Positions 41,872 through 51,100 of a stretch of 64,000 nt of DNA are shown here, piece by piece. A model generated the notes under the pieces. The model searched no databases, was not told the origin of the DNA, and saw nothing but the letters and a program-made list of their open reading frames with translations. Position 1 is the first letter of the stretch; the number at the start of each line of letters is the position of its first letter. This stretch comes from Stenotrophomonas sp. ZAC14D1_NAIMI4_1 (GTDB lineage: Bacteria > Pseudomonadota > Gammaproteobacteria > Xanthomonadales > Xanthomonadaceae), in the NCBI RefSeq assembly GCF_003086775.1, contig NZ_CP026001.1:460429-524428 (forward strand), written 5' to 3'. The translations under genes and the position numbers were made by a program.

Positions 41872-42297
41872 TCAGCAATCGCATGCTTCATCCTGTCCAT
41901 CAATCGATATCTCGATGGTCCAGCCTCCATTGCCGATGTAGGCCGTAAGCGCATCGTTGGATTCAGTTCCCACCGTGATGCTGCGCCCGCTGTCATCGGT
42001 AACGCCCTGAGCCAACACTTCACCGTCAGCGGTGACAATTTTGTAGTACGTGCTGGGCTGCGCCCGCTGCTGCGCATCCACCACACGGAGCTTCCCGCGA
42101 TACTTCAACCGTGGCGCAAGCTGCCTCGGCAACGCCACGATGGCAGCGTGATTGAACGCCCCACCCAAAAACGGATGCTCACCCGCCTTCACCTTGAACT
42201 CGCCCGGGCAGCTGAACGTGATGTTCCCGCCTTCCAGCGTGATCGCGCTGCTGCCGGCCTGCAGCACTACCTTGGTCTGCGCCAGCACGTCGATGCC
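41872..42297 (-). pseudogene. VgrG C-terminal fragment (5' truncated)
   Basis: From about 42297 the minus strand encodes GIDVLAQTKVVLQAGSSAIT, then LEGGNITFSCPGEFKVKAGE, HPFLGGA, which is the C-terminal (DUF2345) end of a type VI secretion spike protein VgrG. A beta module (TYYKIVTADGEVLAQGVTDD) follows, ending GQDEACDC. All of the gp27/gp5-like body is missing; upstream, the frame passes into sequence that on the other strand encodes an alpha/beta hydrolase tail. The fragment therefore cannot make a spike on its own, but it shows the locus once followed a vgrG. Confidence 0.8.
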
Positions 42298-42298
42298 C

Positions 42299-42373
42299 GG
42301 CGCCCCGCACGGCCTGACCATCACCCACGCCGACCAGTTCAACGCCGACCTGCTGGCGTTCGCACGCAAGTGA
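42299..42373 (+). pseudogene. 3' fragment of an alpha/beta-hydrolase (haloperoxidase-like) gene
   Basis: Only the last 24 codons remain: GAPHGLTITHADQFNADLLA then FARK and a stop. This is a typical C-terminus of non-heme chloroperoxidase-type hydrolases, where the catalytic histidine lies in GxPHG. It begins exactly where the VgrG fragment on the other strand ends. A GC-rich hairpin (GGCGGCGGCGCC/GGCGCCGCCGC) follows near 42380-42406 and may be its terminator. Confidence 0.65.
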
Positions 42374-42413
42374 CGCGTGGCGGCGGCGCCGCAATGGCGC
42401 CGCCGCTCCTTCG

Positions 42414-42483
42414 GTAGTGCCGGCCGCTGGCCGGCAGCTCGCGCCCATCCATACCGCGGGCAGCCGGCCAGCGGCCGGCTCTG
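42414..42483. repeat. Inverted SMAG pair
   Basis: GTAGTGCCGGCCGCTGGCCGGCA at 42414 and its inverted relative GCCGGCCAGCGGCCGGC near 42464, about 25 bases apart. Confidence 0.82.
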
Positions 42484-42494
42484 CCACGTGCCGG

Positions 42495-44144
42495 TCAGAT
42501 GTCGCTGTGGTGGTGCGGAACGCCGGCTGCCGGCAGCGGGTCATGCCCGCCCACGAAGTGCCGCACCACCGGCGCGCGTTCACCGCGATGCAGGCCGCGC
42601 AGCAATTCCTGGATCGCCTTGTCATCGGCGGTGATGCGTTCGTGCTGGCGCAGGTGCTCCAGCCACGAGGCAGTCACGAAATACTCCAGATGGATGCCCG
42701 GCGTCGCCACGTCCTCCACCACGCCCCAGACCACTGCACCATCGCGGCGGCGGATCGTACCCAGCGCGCGCATCTGTGTCTGGAAGGCAGCGCGGTCAGT
42801 TGCATTGATGCGGTACTCCACCGTCACCAGCACCGGTCCACGGTCATGCGACACCGGCACCGACAGCTCGGGTGCGGGCCAGTGCCCGGCCGGGCGCAGG
42901 TTCAGTTCCTCGGTACCGGCAATGCGCACGCGCCACACCAGCAGGCCACCGATCACCGCACCCGCAGCAGCCACCAGCAGCGCAAGCTCCGGCGAGGTGC
43001 GCTGCGCCAGCGCGCCCCAGCTCAGGCCACCGGCGGCCATGCCGGCCGAGAACACCATGATGTAAAGGGCCAATGCACGCGCGCGCACCCACGCCGGAAC
43101 CGCAGTCTGCGCAGCGATCTGCAGCGAGGACAGCACGGTGATCCAGGCAAAGCCATTGGCCAGCATCACCAGCGGCAGCACGTACCAGCTGCGGGTCAAC
43201 GCCAGGCCGACCAGGCTTGCCGCCAGCGCCAGGGTCGCCAACAGCACCAGCAGGTCGCGATCGAGCTTCGCGCGCAGCTTGGGCAGCAGCAGCGCGCCGC
43301 CCACTGCACCAATGCCGATGCAGCCCAGCAGGATGCCGTACTGCCCTGCCCCGCCGTGCATCTGGCCACGGACCACCACCGGCAGCATCGCGTTCATCGC
43401 TGCAGCAAAGAAGAAGAAGCCAACCGATTTGATCAGCACTGCCTGCAGGCGCCCGGCACGGCTGGCATAGCGCAGGCCGGCCTTCAGGCCCGCGCCGAAC
43501 CCTTCAGGCGGCAGGCTCGAAGCCTTCGGGTCGCGCTTCCAGCCCCACACCACGAACAACATCGCCGCGAACGTGATGGCATTGAAGCCGAATGCCCAGA
43601 CCGCGCCCAGCTGCGCCACGATGACGCCGCCGATGGCCGGTCCGATCGACCGGGCGATGTTGATGCCGATCGAGTTCAGCGCCACCGCCGAGGCCAGCAT
43701 CGGTTGCGGCACCAGTTCGGAGACGATGGCGGCCTGTGCGGGCATCGCCATCGCCGCGCCGCAGCCCATGCAGAAGGTCAGCACCACCAGCAGGTTCGGG
43801 CTCAGGTGGCCGCTGGCAGTCAGCGCTGCCATCACCGCCGCCACCAGCAGCATCCAGCCCTGGGTGAACAACAGGTACCTGCGGCGGTCGACGATGTCGG
43901 CCAACGTGCCGGCAACCAGCGCCAGCAGCACGATCGGCACCGTGGTGGCCGACTGCACCAGGGCCACCATCAGCGGCGAACCGGTACGTTCGGCCATCAC
44001 CCAGGCGGCGGCAACATCATTGACCCACGTGCCGATGTTGCTGGCCAGGATGGCCAGCCACAGTGCGCGGAACATGCGGATCTTCAGCGGGGACCAGGCA
44101 CCGGCAGTCTGTGCGGGTGCCTGCGGCGGAACTGCGTTCACCAT
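42495..44144 (-). CDS. MFS exporter with C-terminal monooxygenase-like (ABM) domain
   Basis: The 549-residue protein starts at ATG 44144 (MVNAVPPQAPAQTAG). Residues about 20-415 form a 12-helix MFS transporter of the MFS_3/enterobactin-exporter-like type (FRALWLAILASNIGTWVNDV, AGTLADIVDRRRYLL, LNSIGINIARSIGPAIGG, YGILLGCIGIGAVGGALLLP). The last about 120 residues are cytosolic and resemble the antibiotic-biosynthesis-monooxygenase fold (PVLVTVEYRINATDRAAFQT, LEYFVTASWLEHLRQHERIT). This fusion occurs in one MFS subfamily of proteobacteria; its substrate is unknown. It is the last gene of the AraC-led minus-strand cluster. Confidence 0.85.
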   Translation of the reverse strand: MVNAVPPQAPAQTAGAWSPLKIRMFRALWLAILASNIGTWVNDVAAAWVMAERTGSPLMVALVQSATTVPIVLLALVAGTLADIVDRRRYLLFTQGWMLLVAAVMAALTASGHLSPNLLVVLTFCMGCGAAMAMPAQAAIVSELVPQPMLASAVALNSIGINIARSIGPAIGGVIVAQLGAVWAFGFNAITFAAMLFVVWGWKRDPKASSLPPEGFGAGLKAGLRYASRAGRLQAVLIKSVGFFFFAAAMNAMLPVVVRGQMHGGAGQYGILLGCIGIGAVGGALLLPKLRAKLDRDLLVLLATLALAASLVGLALTRSWYVLPLVMLANGFAWITVLSSLQIAAQTAVPAWVRARALALYIMVFSAGMAAGGLSWGALAQRTSPELALLVAAAGAVIGGLLVWRVRIAGTEELNLRPAGHWPAPELSVPVSHDRGPVLVTVEYRINATDRAAFQTQMRALGTIRRRDGAVVWGVVEDVATPGIHLEYFVTASWLEHLRQHERITADDKAIQELLRGLHRGERAPVVRHFVGGHDPLPAAGVPHHHSDI

Positions 44145-44196
44145 GGCCTTGCTCCAACGATCGATGCGTCCACCGTGCCCGCGGCACCGGCGTGGT

Positions 44197-46167
44197 TCAG
44201 AACGCGAAACATGAGCATCCCATCGCACCCCAGAACGCGGTCAGGTCATCGGTAGGGGTTGCGTGCTGCGCGGCATGGCCGTGGGCGCCGTGGGTGCTGC
44301 AGGCCACGCCGTGGTGATGACGGTGGGCGGCAGCCAGGCCGGTGGCGGTGCCGCCGACGTGGTAGCCACCGAACCTGTTGACCGGCGACCAGTCCGGCAT
44401 CGCCGGCGGCAGCTGCGGGGCCAGGCCAGCGTAGTCACCATCGGCATGCACGATGCGGCCACCGACTACGGTCAGCAGGCTGGTGATGTCGGCGATCTGC
44501 GCATCATCGACACGGAAGAAATCGGCCGACAGCAGGATGAAGTCGGCCAGCTGACCTTCCTTCAGCGTGCCCTTCACCGCTTCGTCGCCGGAGAACCACG
44601 CGCTGCCCTGCGTCCACAGGCGCAGGGCCTGTTCGCGCTCCAGCAGGTTCTCGTCGCCATACAATGCCAGTCCACCGACGGTACGCCCGGTCACCAGCCA
44701 CGACAGCGCCACCCACGGGTTGTAGCTGGCCACGCGGGTCGCATCGGTACCGGCACCCACCGGCACGCCTTCGGCCAGCATGCGCTTGACCGGCGGTGTG
44801 TGCCGCGCGGCCTGCACGCCATAGCGCTCGACGAACGCCTCGCCCTGGTAGGCCATGCGGTGCTGCACGGCGATGCCGCCGCCCAGCGCACGGATGCGCT
44901 CGATGTTGCGCGGGGTGATGGTTTCGGCGTGGTCGATGAACCAGTGCAGGCCATCGAACGGCACCTCGCGGTTCACCTGCTCATACACATCCAGGATGCG
45001 GGTGATGCTCTCGTCATAGGTCGCGTGGATGCGGAACGGCCAGCGCTTCTCCACCAGCAGCTTGACCACATCGTGCAGTTCGGGCTCCAGCTCCGGCGGC
45101 AGTTCGGGGCGTGGCTCGCTGAAAAGCTCGAAGTCGGCCGCCGAAAACACCAGCATTTCGCCTGCGCCGTTGTGGCGCAGCAGATCATCGCCCTGGCGCG
45201 GCTGCAGGATTTCGCTCCATCCGCGGAAATCGTTGACCTCGTTGCCCTTGTTCTGGGTGAACAGGTTGTAGGCGATGCGCACGGTCAGTTGGTCATCGCG
45301 GTGCAGCTGCTCGATGACCTGGTAGTCCTCGGGGTAATTCTGGAAGCCGCCGCCGGCATCGATCACCGAGGTGATGCCCAGCCGGTTCAACTCGCGCATG
45401 AAGTGGCGGGTGGAATTGGACTGGTACTCGATCGGCAGGCGTGGGCCCTTGGCCAGCGTCGCGTACAGGATGAGCGCGTTGGGCTTGGCCAGCAGCAGGC
45501 CGGTCGGGTTGCCCAGCGAGTCGCGCACGATCTGGCCACCCGGCGGGTCCGGTGTTTCCTTGGTGTAACCACAGGCACGCAGCGCCGCGCGGTTGAGCAG
45601 CGCGCGGTCATACAGGTGCAGCAGGAACACCGGCGTATCCGGTGCGATGTCGTTGAGCTCCTGCAGCGTCGGCAGGCGCTTCTCGTTGAACTGCGCGGCA
45701 GTGAAACCACCGACCACGCGCACCCATTGCGGCGCCGGGGTGCGGTCGACCTGGGCCTTCAGCATGGCCATGGCATCGGCCAGCGAGCGCAGGCCGTCCC
45801 AGCGCAGCTCCAGGTTGTAGTTCAGGCCACCGCGGATCAGGTGGGTGTGGCTGTCATTGAGGCCCGGCACAATGCGGCGGCCCTGCGCGTCGAGGATGGT
45901 GGCCTCGTTGCCCCACTCGCGCATGATCTGCTCGTCGCTGCCGACAGCGGCAATGCGGCCGTTCTGCACGGCCAGCGCCTGCGCATGCGGCTGCTGCGGG
46001 TCCAGAGTGGTGATGCGGGCGTTTCTGATGACCAGCGTGCTCATGCGACGCTCCTTCGGTGTGGAATCGATGGCCGCAGCGGCACCGCCGGCCAGCCCCA
46101 GCGCCATCGCGGCGCCGCTGGCCAGCACGACGTTGCGTCGGCCCGGGTCGAGGGGGGAAGAACTCAT
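44197..46167 (-). CDS. Tat-exported amidohydrolase of the YtcJ type (amidohydrolase family 3)
   Basis: The product is 656 residues from ATG 46167 (MSSSPLDPGRRN). A twin-arginine signal (GRRNVVLASGAAMALGLAGG) suggests export of a folded, metal-containing enzyme. The metallo-hydrolase core starts VIRNARITTLDPQQPHAQAL; metal ligands include His-Thr-His in NDSHTHLIRGG, His in FRIHATYDES, IDHAE and Asp in GAGTDATRVA. The C-terminal tail is His-rich (AAHRHHHGVACSTHGAHGHA), which may hold metal. The start overlaps the DoxX stop by ATGA. Substrate is not predictable from sequence alone. Confidence 0.88.
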   Translation of the reverse strand: MSSSPLDPGRRNVVLASGAAMALGLAGGAAAAIDSTPKERRMSTLVIRNARITTLDPQQPHAQALAVQNGRIAAVGSDEQIMREWGNEATILDAQGRRIVPGLNDSHTHLIRGGLNYNLELRWDGLRSLADAMAMLKAQVDRTPAPQWVRVVGGFTAAQFNEKRLPTLQELNDIAPDTPVFLLHLYDRALLNRAALRACGYTKETPDPPGGQIVRDSLGNPTGLLLAKPNALILYATLAKGPRLPIEYQSNSTRHFMRELNRLGITSVIDAGGGFQNYPEDYQVIEQLHRDDQLTVRIAYNLFTQNKGNEVNDFRGWSEILQPRQGDDLLRHNGAGEMLVFSAADFELFSEPRPELPPELEPELHDVVKLLVEKRWPFRIHATYDESITRILDVYEQVNREVPFDGLHWFIDHAETITPRNIERIRALGGGIAVQHRMAYQGEAFVERYGVQAARHTPPVKRMLAEGVPVGAGTDATRVASYNPWVALSWLVTGRTVGGLALYGDENLLEREQALRLWTQGSAWFSGDEAVKGTLKEGQLADFILLSADFFRVDDAQIADITSLLTVVGGRIVHADGDYAGLAPQLPPAMPDWSPVNRFGGYHVGGTATGLAAAHRHHHGVACSTHGAHGHAAQHATPTDDLTAFWGAMGCSCFAF

Positions 46168-46589
46168 GCAATGTCTCCAGCACGCGCCAGGCCATCGAGC
46201 GCCCAGGCGCCCGGACCGGCCAGGGCGATCGCCAGCAGTGCCAGCGTCCACATCAACGGGTATTCGGTGCCGCCGCGCATCCAGAACCAGCCCTTGGGCA
46301 GGGCCAGCAGCGCGGTGAAGGCAATGAACGCGGCCGCGAGCAGCGCCGCACCACGGGTCTGCCAGCCCAGCAGCACAGCCAGCCCGGACGCGACCTGCAG
46401 CAACGCCAGCAACAGCGGCAGCGGGGCCACCGCTGGCAGGCCGAAGCCACGCAGCTCGCCGGCAAACCCGGCCAGGCCAGGGCCACCGAACCAGCCGAAC
46501 AATTTGCCCAGCGCATGTGGCAGCAGGAAACCTCCCGCTGCCACGCGCAGGATCAGCAGGGCAAGGTCCAGGCCGTGCCCGCTGTCCAT
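46164..46589 (-). CDS. DoxX-family membrane protein
   Basis: The 141-residue inner-membrane protein has four hydrophobic helices. MDSGHGLDLALLILRVAAGG with FLLPHALGKLFGWFGG is the DoxX signature. The start at 46589 lies 2 bases after the hydrolase stop at 46592 and the stop overlaps the amidohydrolase start. DoxX proteins are linked to respiratory or oxidative functions; the role here is unknown. Confidence 0.88.
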   Translation of the reverse strand: MDSGHGLDLALLILRVAAGGFLLPHALGKLFGWFGGPGLAGFAGELRGFGLPAVAPLPLLLALLQVASGLAVLLGWQTRGAALLAAAFIAFTALLALPKGWFWMRGGTEYPLMWTLALLAIALAGPGAWALDGLARAGDIA

Positions 46590-46591
46590 GT

Positions 46592-47248
46592 TCAGTGGCC
46601 GCCTTCCTGCGCGCCGAACATGGTCTTGGCGTACTGGATGCCGATGCCGTAGCCGCCGGCGTGGTCGCGGGCGATGCCGGTGGTCAGGCCATAGGTCTCG
46701 CCGCGTGCCCAGTCGCGCTGCAGCTCCAGCAGGTACTGCACGCTGGTGATCGGGCGCGCGCCGGCCTGCACCATGCGGGTGATGGCACGCTCGTGCGCTT
46801 CGTCGCTGACATCGCCGCAGGCATCGGTGATCACGTAGACCTCGAAGCCCTGCTCCAGCGCCGACAGGGTCGGGCCGACGATGCACACGCTGGTCCACAG
46901 GCCCGCCAGCACCAGGCGCTGCTTGCCGATGCGGTTGATCTCATCGATCACCGGCTGGTCTTCCCAGGTGTTCATCGAGGTGCGGTCGAACACAGCCTGG
47001 CCGGGGAAGATCTGCGGCAGTTCCGGGAACATCGGGCCGGAGAACGACTGCTCGGCAACCGTGGTCAGCACCACCGGCACGTTGAAGCCCTTGGCGCCCT
47101 TGCTGATCAGCGACACGTTGTTGCGCAGCGCGGAGATGTCGATGGTGTGGGTGGCGAACGCCATCTGCGACTGGAAGTCGATCAGCACCAGGGCGTGGTC
47201 GGTCGGGGAAAGCAGGCCCTTTGCAGGCGTGGCGGTAGCAGTGGTCAT
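46592..47248 (-). CDS. Isochorismatase-family cysteine hydrolase (YcaC-like)
   Basis: The 218-residue cytoplasmic hydrolase has the catalytic triad of the family: Asp in ALVLIDFQSQMAF, Lys near the middle, and Cys in LVLAGLWTSVCIVGPTLSAL. RTSMNTWEDQPVIDEINRIG and TDACGDVSDEAHERAITRM are YcaC-like. The substrate (a small amide or ester) is not defined. Its ATG overlaps the AraC stop (ATGA), so it is co-translated with the regulator and followed by DoxX. Confidence 0.88.
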   Translation of the reverse strand: MTTATATPAKGLLSPTDHALVLIDFQSQMAFATHTIDISALRNNVSLISKGAKGFNVPVVLTTVAEQSFSGPMFPELPQIFPGQAVFDRTSMNTWEDQPVIDEINRIGKQRLVLAGLWTSVCIVGPTLSALEQGFEVYVITDACGDVSDEAHERAITRMVQAGARPITSVQYLLELQRDWARGETYGLTTGIARDHAGGYGIGIQYAKTMFGAQEGGH

Positions 47249-47679
47249 GGGTGGGTTCCAGTAGTGGGCGGGGCAACAGAAGAGGGGTGGACAGCGGGAA
47301 GGTGCAGCGCGGCATCACCGGCGAGGTACTGCCCGGGGCTGCACCCGGTCTCGGCACGGAAGCTGCGGACGAAATGGCTCTGGTCGAAGAAGCCCAGGTG
47401 CTGGGCCAGGCGGGACATCGGCTGGTCCGCGGCCGGCAGCAACTGCCGCGCGCGTTCGATGCGGCGGCGGCGCAGATAGCGCAGCGGGCTCGCACCGGTG
47501 CCGGTGCGGAACAGCCGCACCAGATGGAAACGGCTCACGCACGCGACTTCGGCCAGCTCGGTCACCCGCAGCGGCTGCGACAGGTGCGCATCGATGTAAT
47601 GCAGTGCGCGCTGCAGGGCGGCAGCCTGGTGCGGCGCCAGCGCGGCGGCAAGGACGACGGGCGGTGTAGCTTCGGCCAT
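47245..47679 (-). CDS. AraC-family transcriptional regulator (HTH-only)
   Basis: The product is 144 residues from ATG 47679 (MAEATPPVVLAAALAPHQAA). It is essentially one AraC DNA-binding domain: ALHYIDAHLSQPLRVTELAE, VSRFHLVRLFRTGTGASPLR, LAQHLGFFDQSHFVRSFRAE and TGCSPGQY. No ligand domain is attached. It is first in the cluster AraC-hydrolase-DoxX-amidohydrolase-MFS and probably controls it. Confidence 0.88.
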   Translation of the reverse strand: MAEATPPVVLAAALAPHQAAALQRALHYIDAHLSQPLRVTELAEVACVSRFHLVRLFRTGTGASPLRYLRRRRIERARQLLPAADQPMSRLAQHLGFFDQSHFVRSFRAETGCSPGQYLAGDAALHLPAVHPSSVAPPTTGTHP

Positions 47680-47757
47680 GACAGAGCACCGCGACGGGGT
47701 GTCCCATGGTGCGGTGGACGGCGCTGGCGCCGTACCCCCGTCGGTCGTGGCTGCCAC

Positions 47758-48090
47758 TCACCCATTCGGGGGAGGCCGCCGGCCCAGCCGGCGCCGGCCG
47801 AACTGCCGCGCATCCAGCGAATAGGCGCCCGGCCCCAGCAGCAGCAAGGCCAGCGGCAGCGCCAGCAGCGGCAATGCCGCGCCCTGCAGCCACAGCCCGG
47901 CACAGGCCAGCCCGGCCGACAGCGGGGTCAGCCAGCCCAGTACCAGCAGTGCCACGCCGAGCGCGCACAGCACCACCAGCCCGCCGTCATGCAGGCCTGG
48001 CGCGCACAATGCACCGGCCAGGCACAGGCGCAGCCAGAGCAGGCCCAGCCCGGGCCCGCGATCAGGGAACATCACGAACAGCCGCTGCAT
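47758..48090 (-). CDS. Small DoxX-like membrane protein, 110 aa
   Basis: From the ATG at 48090 (MQRLFVMFPDRGPGLGLLWL) it has four hydrophobic helices (VVLCALGVALLVLGWLTPLS, LPLLALPLALLLLGPGAYSL) and a basic end LDARQFGRRRLGRR. Genes like this accompany LuxR-type two-component systems in Xanthomonas relatives. It is divergent from the sensor kinase at 48190, which suggests a functional link. Confidence 0.72.
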   Translation of the reverse strand: MQRLFVMFPDRGPGLGLLWLRLCLAGALCAPGLHDGGLVVLCALGVALLVLGWLTPLSAGLACAGLWLQGAALPLLALPLALLLLGPGAYSLDARQFGRRRLGRRPPPNG

Positions 48091-48189
48091 CCTCAGCCTC
48101 CGCCACTCCATTGCCGGCGTGATAGCTGATCCGGATGCCACCGCGCCTACCCCGTTCGGGTCACCCTGGCCTGCCCCGCACCTGCCAGA

Positions 48190-51100
48190 ATGCTGCCCAT
48201 GCGTGGCCGCCCCTTCCCCTTCCTGCGTCGCCTGCCGGCGCTGCTGACGTGCCTGCTGCTGATCGCCCTGCCCGCCTTCGCCGAGCAGCGCCCGGCCGTG
48301 GCCAACGGCATGCCCGGCTACCAGCACACGGCATGGCGTGTGGGCCAGGGGGCGCCCGGCGATATCTGGGACATCGCCCAGGACCACCAGGGCATGCTGT
48401 GGCTTGCGACCGGTTCGGGGCTGTACCGCTTCGACGGCCGTCGCTTCGAACGACAGTCGGCACCGGCCGGTTCCGCGTTCCCGTCCACCAACATGGTCAG
48501 CCTGGCCGTGGATGCCGACGACAGCCTGTGGATCGGATACTTCCAGGCCGGCATCAGCCAGCTCTCCGCGGCGCACCTGCGCAGCTTCGGCCGTGGCCAG
48601 GGCGTGCCAACGGGCGTGGTGCCGCACTTCAGCCGTGACCGCGATGGCCACCTGTGGGCGGCCATCAATGGTGGCCTGCGCTGGTTCGATGGCGTGCACT
48701 GGCGTGCATTGCCCGTCGGCAGCGGCGTTCCCGAGCGCCGCGTGCAGTGGCTGCTGCATGATCGCCACAGCACGTTCTGGGTGCTGGCCGACCTGAAGGT
48801 CTGGCGACGGCCAGCCGGTGCCAGCACGTTCGAGGACACCGGGATTGCCGTCTCGCAGATGGCCTCGCTGGCGGAAAGTCCGCGCGGCGAGATCTGGCTG
48901 GCCGACCGCAACCGGGGTACCTCGCCACTGGCAAACGCGCAGGGCCTGCTGCCTGCCGCCGAGCGCGAGGCGCGGCGCCTGCCCAAGCTGGTCGCAGCGC
49001 GCCTGCAGTTCACTGCCGATGGCGCGCTGTGGGCCACCATGAGCCCGCACGGCGGCGTGGCAAGGGTCACCTTCGAAGGTGACCAGGCCACGCACATGGA
49101 GCGTTTCGATACGCCGCAGGGCCTGACCGCGACGTCGGCGGTGCCGGTCCTCGTCGACCGCGAAGGCAATCTCTGGGTCGGCACCAACCTCGGCCTCAAC
49201 CGCTTCCGCGCGCGCAGCGTGCAGGCCCTGGCGGCCGGCCCCACCGATCCCTACCGCTCGCTGGTACGTGCCAGCGACGGGCGCGTGTACGGCTATGGCG
49301 AGGATCTGAAACCCTACGACCTGCGCCGCTCACTGCTGGGCGAGCGCGCCGCGCAGCTGCAGCAGGCCGCGCGCCAGGCGCCGACACCGCTGTGGCAGTT
49401 CGACTGGATCAACCTGGTGCGCACCGTCAACGGCCACGCGACGCGCATTCCGTCGCCAGCCCCGTACACCGGTCAATCCCTGCAAGCGGTGCTGTTCCCC
49501 AACGATGAGGAGGCCTGGGCCTGTGTCGGCGAGCGCGGCGTCCTGCACTACCAGCATGCGCAGTGGTACCGCCAGGCGCGCCTGCCCGAGCAGGCATGTT
49601 CGACGATGGCGATGGGCAGCGATGGTGCGCTGCTGCTGGGCTATGCCGATGGCCGCCTGCGGCGCATGGATGCCAGCGGCGTGGCGACCTTCGATGCGCG
49701 CCAGGGCCTCGCCGTCGGGCCGGTGACCGCCCTGCTGCAGGACCAGGACATGCTGCTGGTGGCCGGCGAAGCCGGGCTGGCCGCGCGCATCGGCGAGGCC
49801 CCCTTCAGCGAAGTGCGCACGGATATGGCGGGCGTACTGGAAGGCATCACCGGCATGGTCGCCGATGCACACGGGCGGCTCTGGCTCAATGGCAGCCGCG
49901 GGCTTGTGCGACTGGACCGCACGGCCCTGCGCGATGCTGTACGTAGCCATCAACCGGTGGCACCGCGGCTGTTCGATGCCGTGGACGGCATGCCTGGCAT
50001 CGCCCTGCAGAGTGGCCCGATCCCCACGGCCGTCCAGGCGGCCGACGGCCTGCTCTGGCTGGCCACCAACCAGGGGTTGGCATGGCTGGACACCAACGCC
50101 GCGCACCGCAACACCCTGGCACCCGGCGTCCGCATCGGCGATGTGCTGTACGGCGCCACCCAGGCACCGCTGCAGGAAGGACTACGCCTGCCAGCCGGCA
50201 CCACCCAGCTGCAGATCGACTATGTGGCGCTGTCACTGGCCCGCCCGGAACGCAACCGCTACCGCTACCGGCTGACCGGCGTGGACGAGGGCTGGCAGGA
50301 CGCCGGCAGCAGCACCCGTGCCTACTACACCAACCTGGCCCCCGGCAGTTACCGCTTCGATGTGGAGGCGGCCAACGAAGACGGTGTCTGGAGCACAGCC
50401 CCGGCCAGCCGCACCTTCAGCATCGCCGCCACGTTCGTGCAGACGGTCTGGTTCAAGCTGCTGTGCGCTGCGCTGGTGCTGGCGGCGCTGGTGGTGGCCG
50501 TGCGCATCCGCAGCGGCCAGTTGGCCGCGCTGTTCCGTGCCCGCCTGCAGGAACGCCACGGAGAACGCGAGCGCATCGCGCGCGACCTGCACGACACCCT
50601 GCTGCAGGGCAGCCAGGGACTGATCCTGCGCCTGCACGCCATCAGCCAATCAGCGCAGACGCCGGACAGCGTGCGCACCCAGCTGGAATCGGCAATGCAG
50701 CTGGCCGAGCGCAACCTCGCCGAGGGCCGCGAACGGGTCAACGCCCTGCGGGATGGTCCGTTCGCCGGCCGTGACCTGGCCACCGCGCTGGCCGACGTGC
50801 ACGCCGAATACGCCGGCCAGGGCACCAACCCGCTGCGACTGACCGTGGAGGGCACACCGCCGCCGCTGCAACCCGACGCGGTGGAAGAGGTGTTCCTGAT
50901 CGGCCGCGAAGCGATCCGCAACGCACTGCGCCATGCCGAGGCCAGCGCCATCGAAGTGGAGCTGTCCTACGGCAGCCGTTGTTTCCTGCTGCACGTGCGC
51001 GATGACGGCGTGGGCATCGCCGACGACGATGCCGGCCATGGCCACTGGGGCCTGCAGGGCATGCGCGAACGCGCGCAACGCCTGGGTGCCGAACTGCAGC

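Noticed and set aside
42417..44255. 612-codon plus-strand frame opposite the MFS gene
   Set aside because: Shadow of the MFS gene, with repetitive Gln/His/Arg content and no start site.
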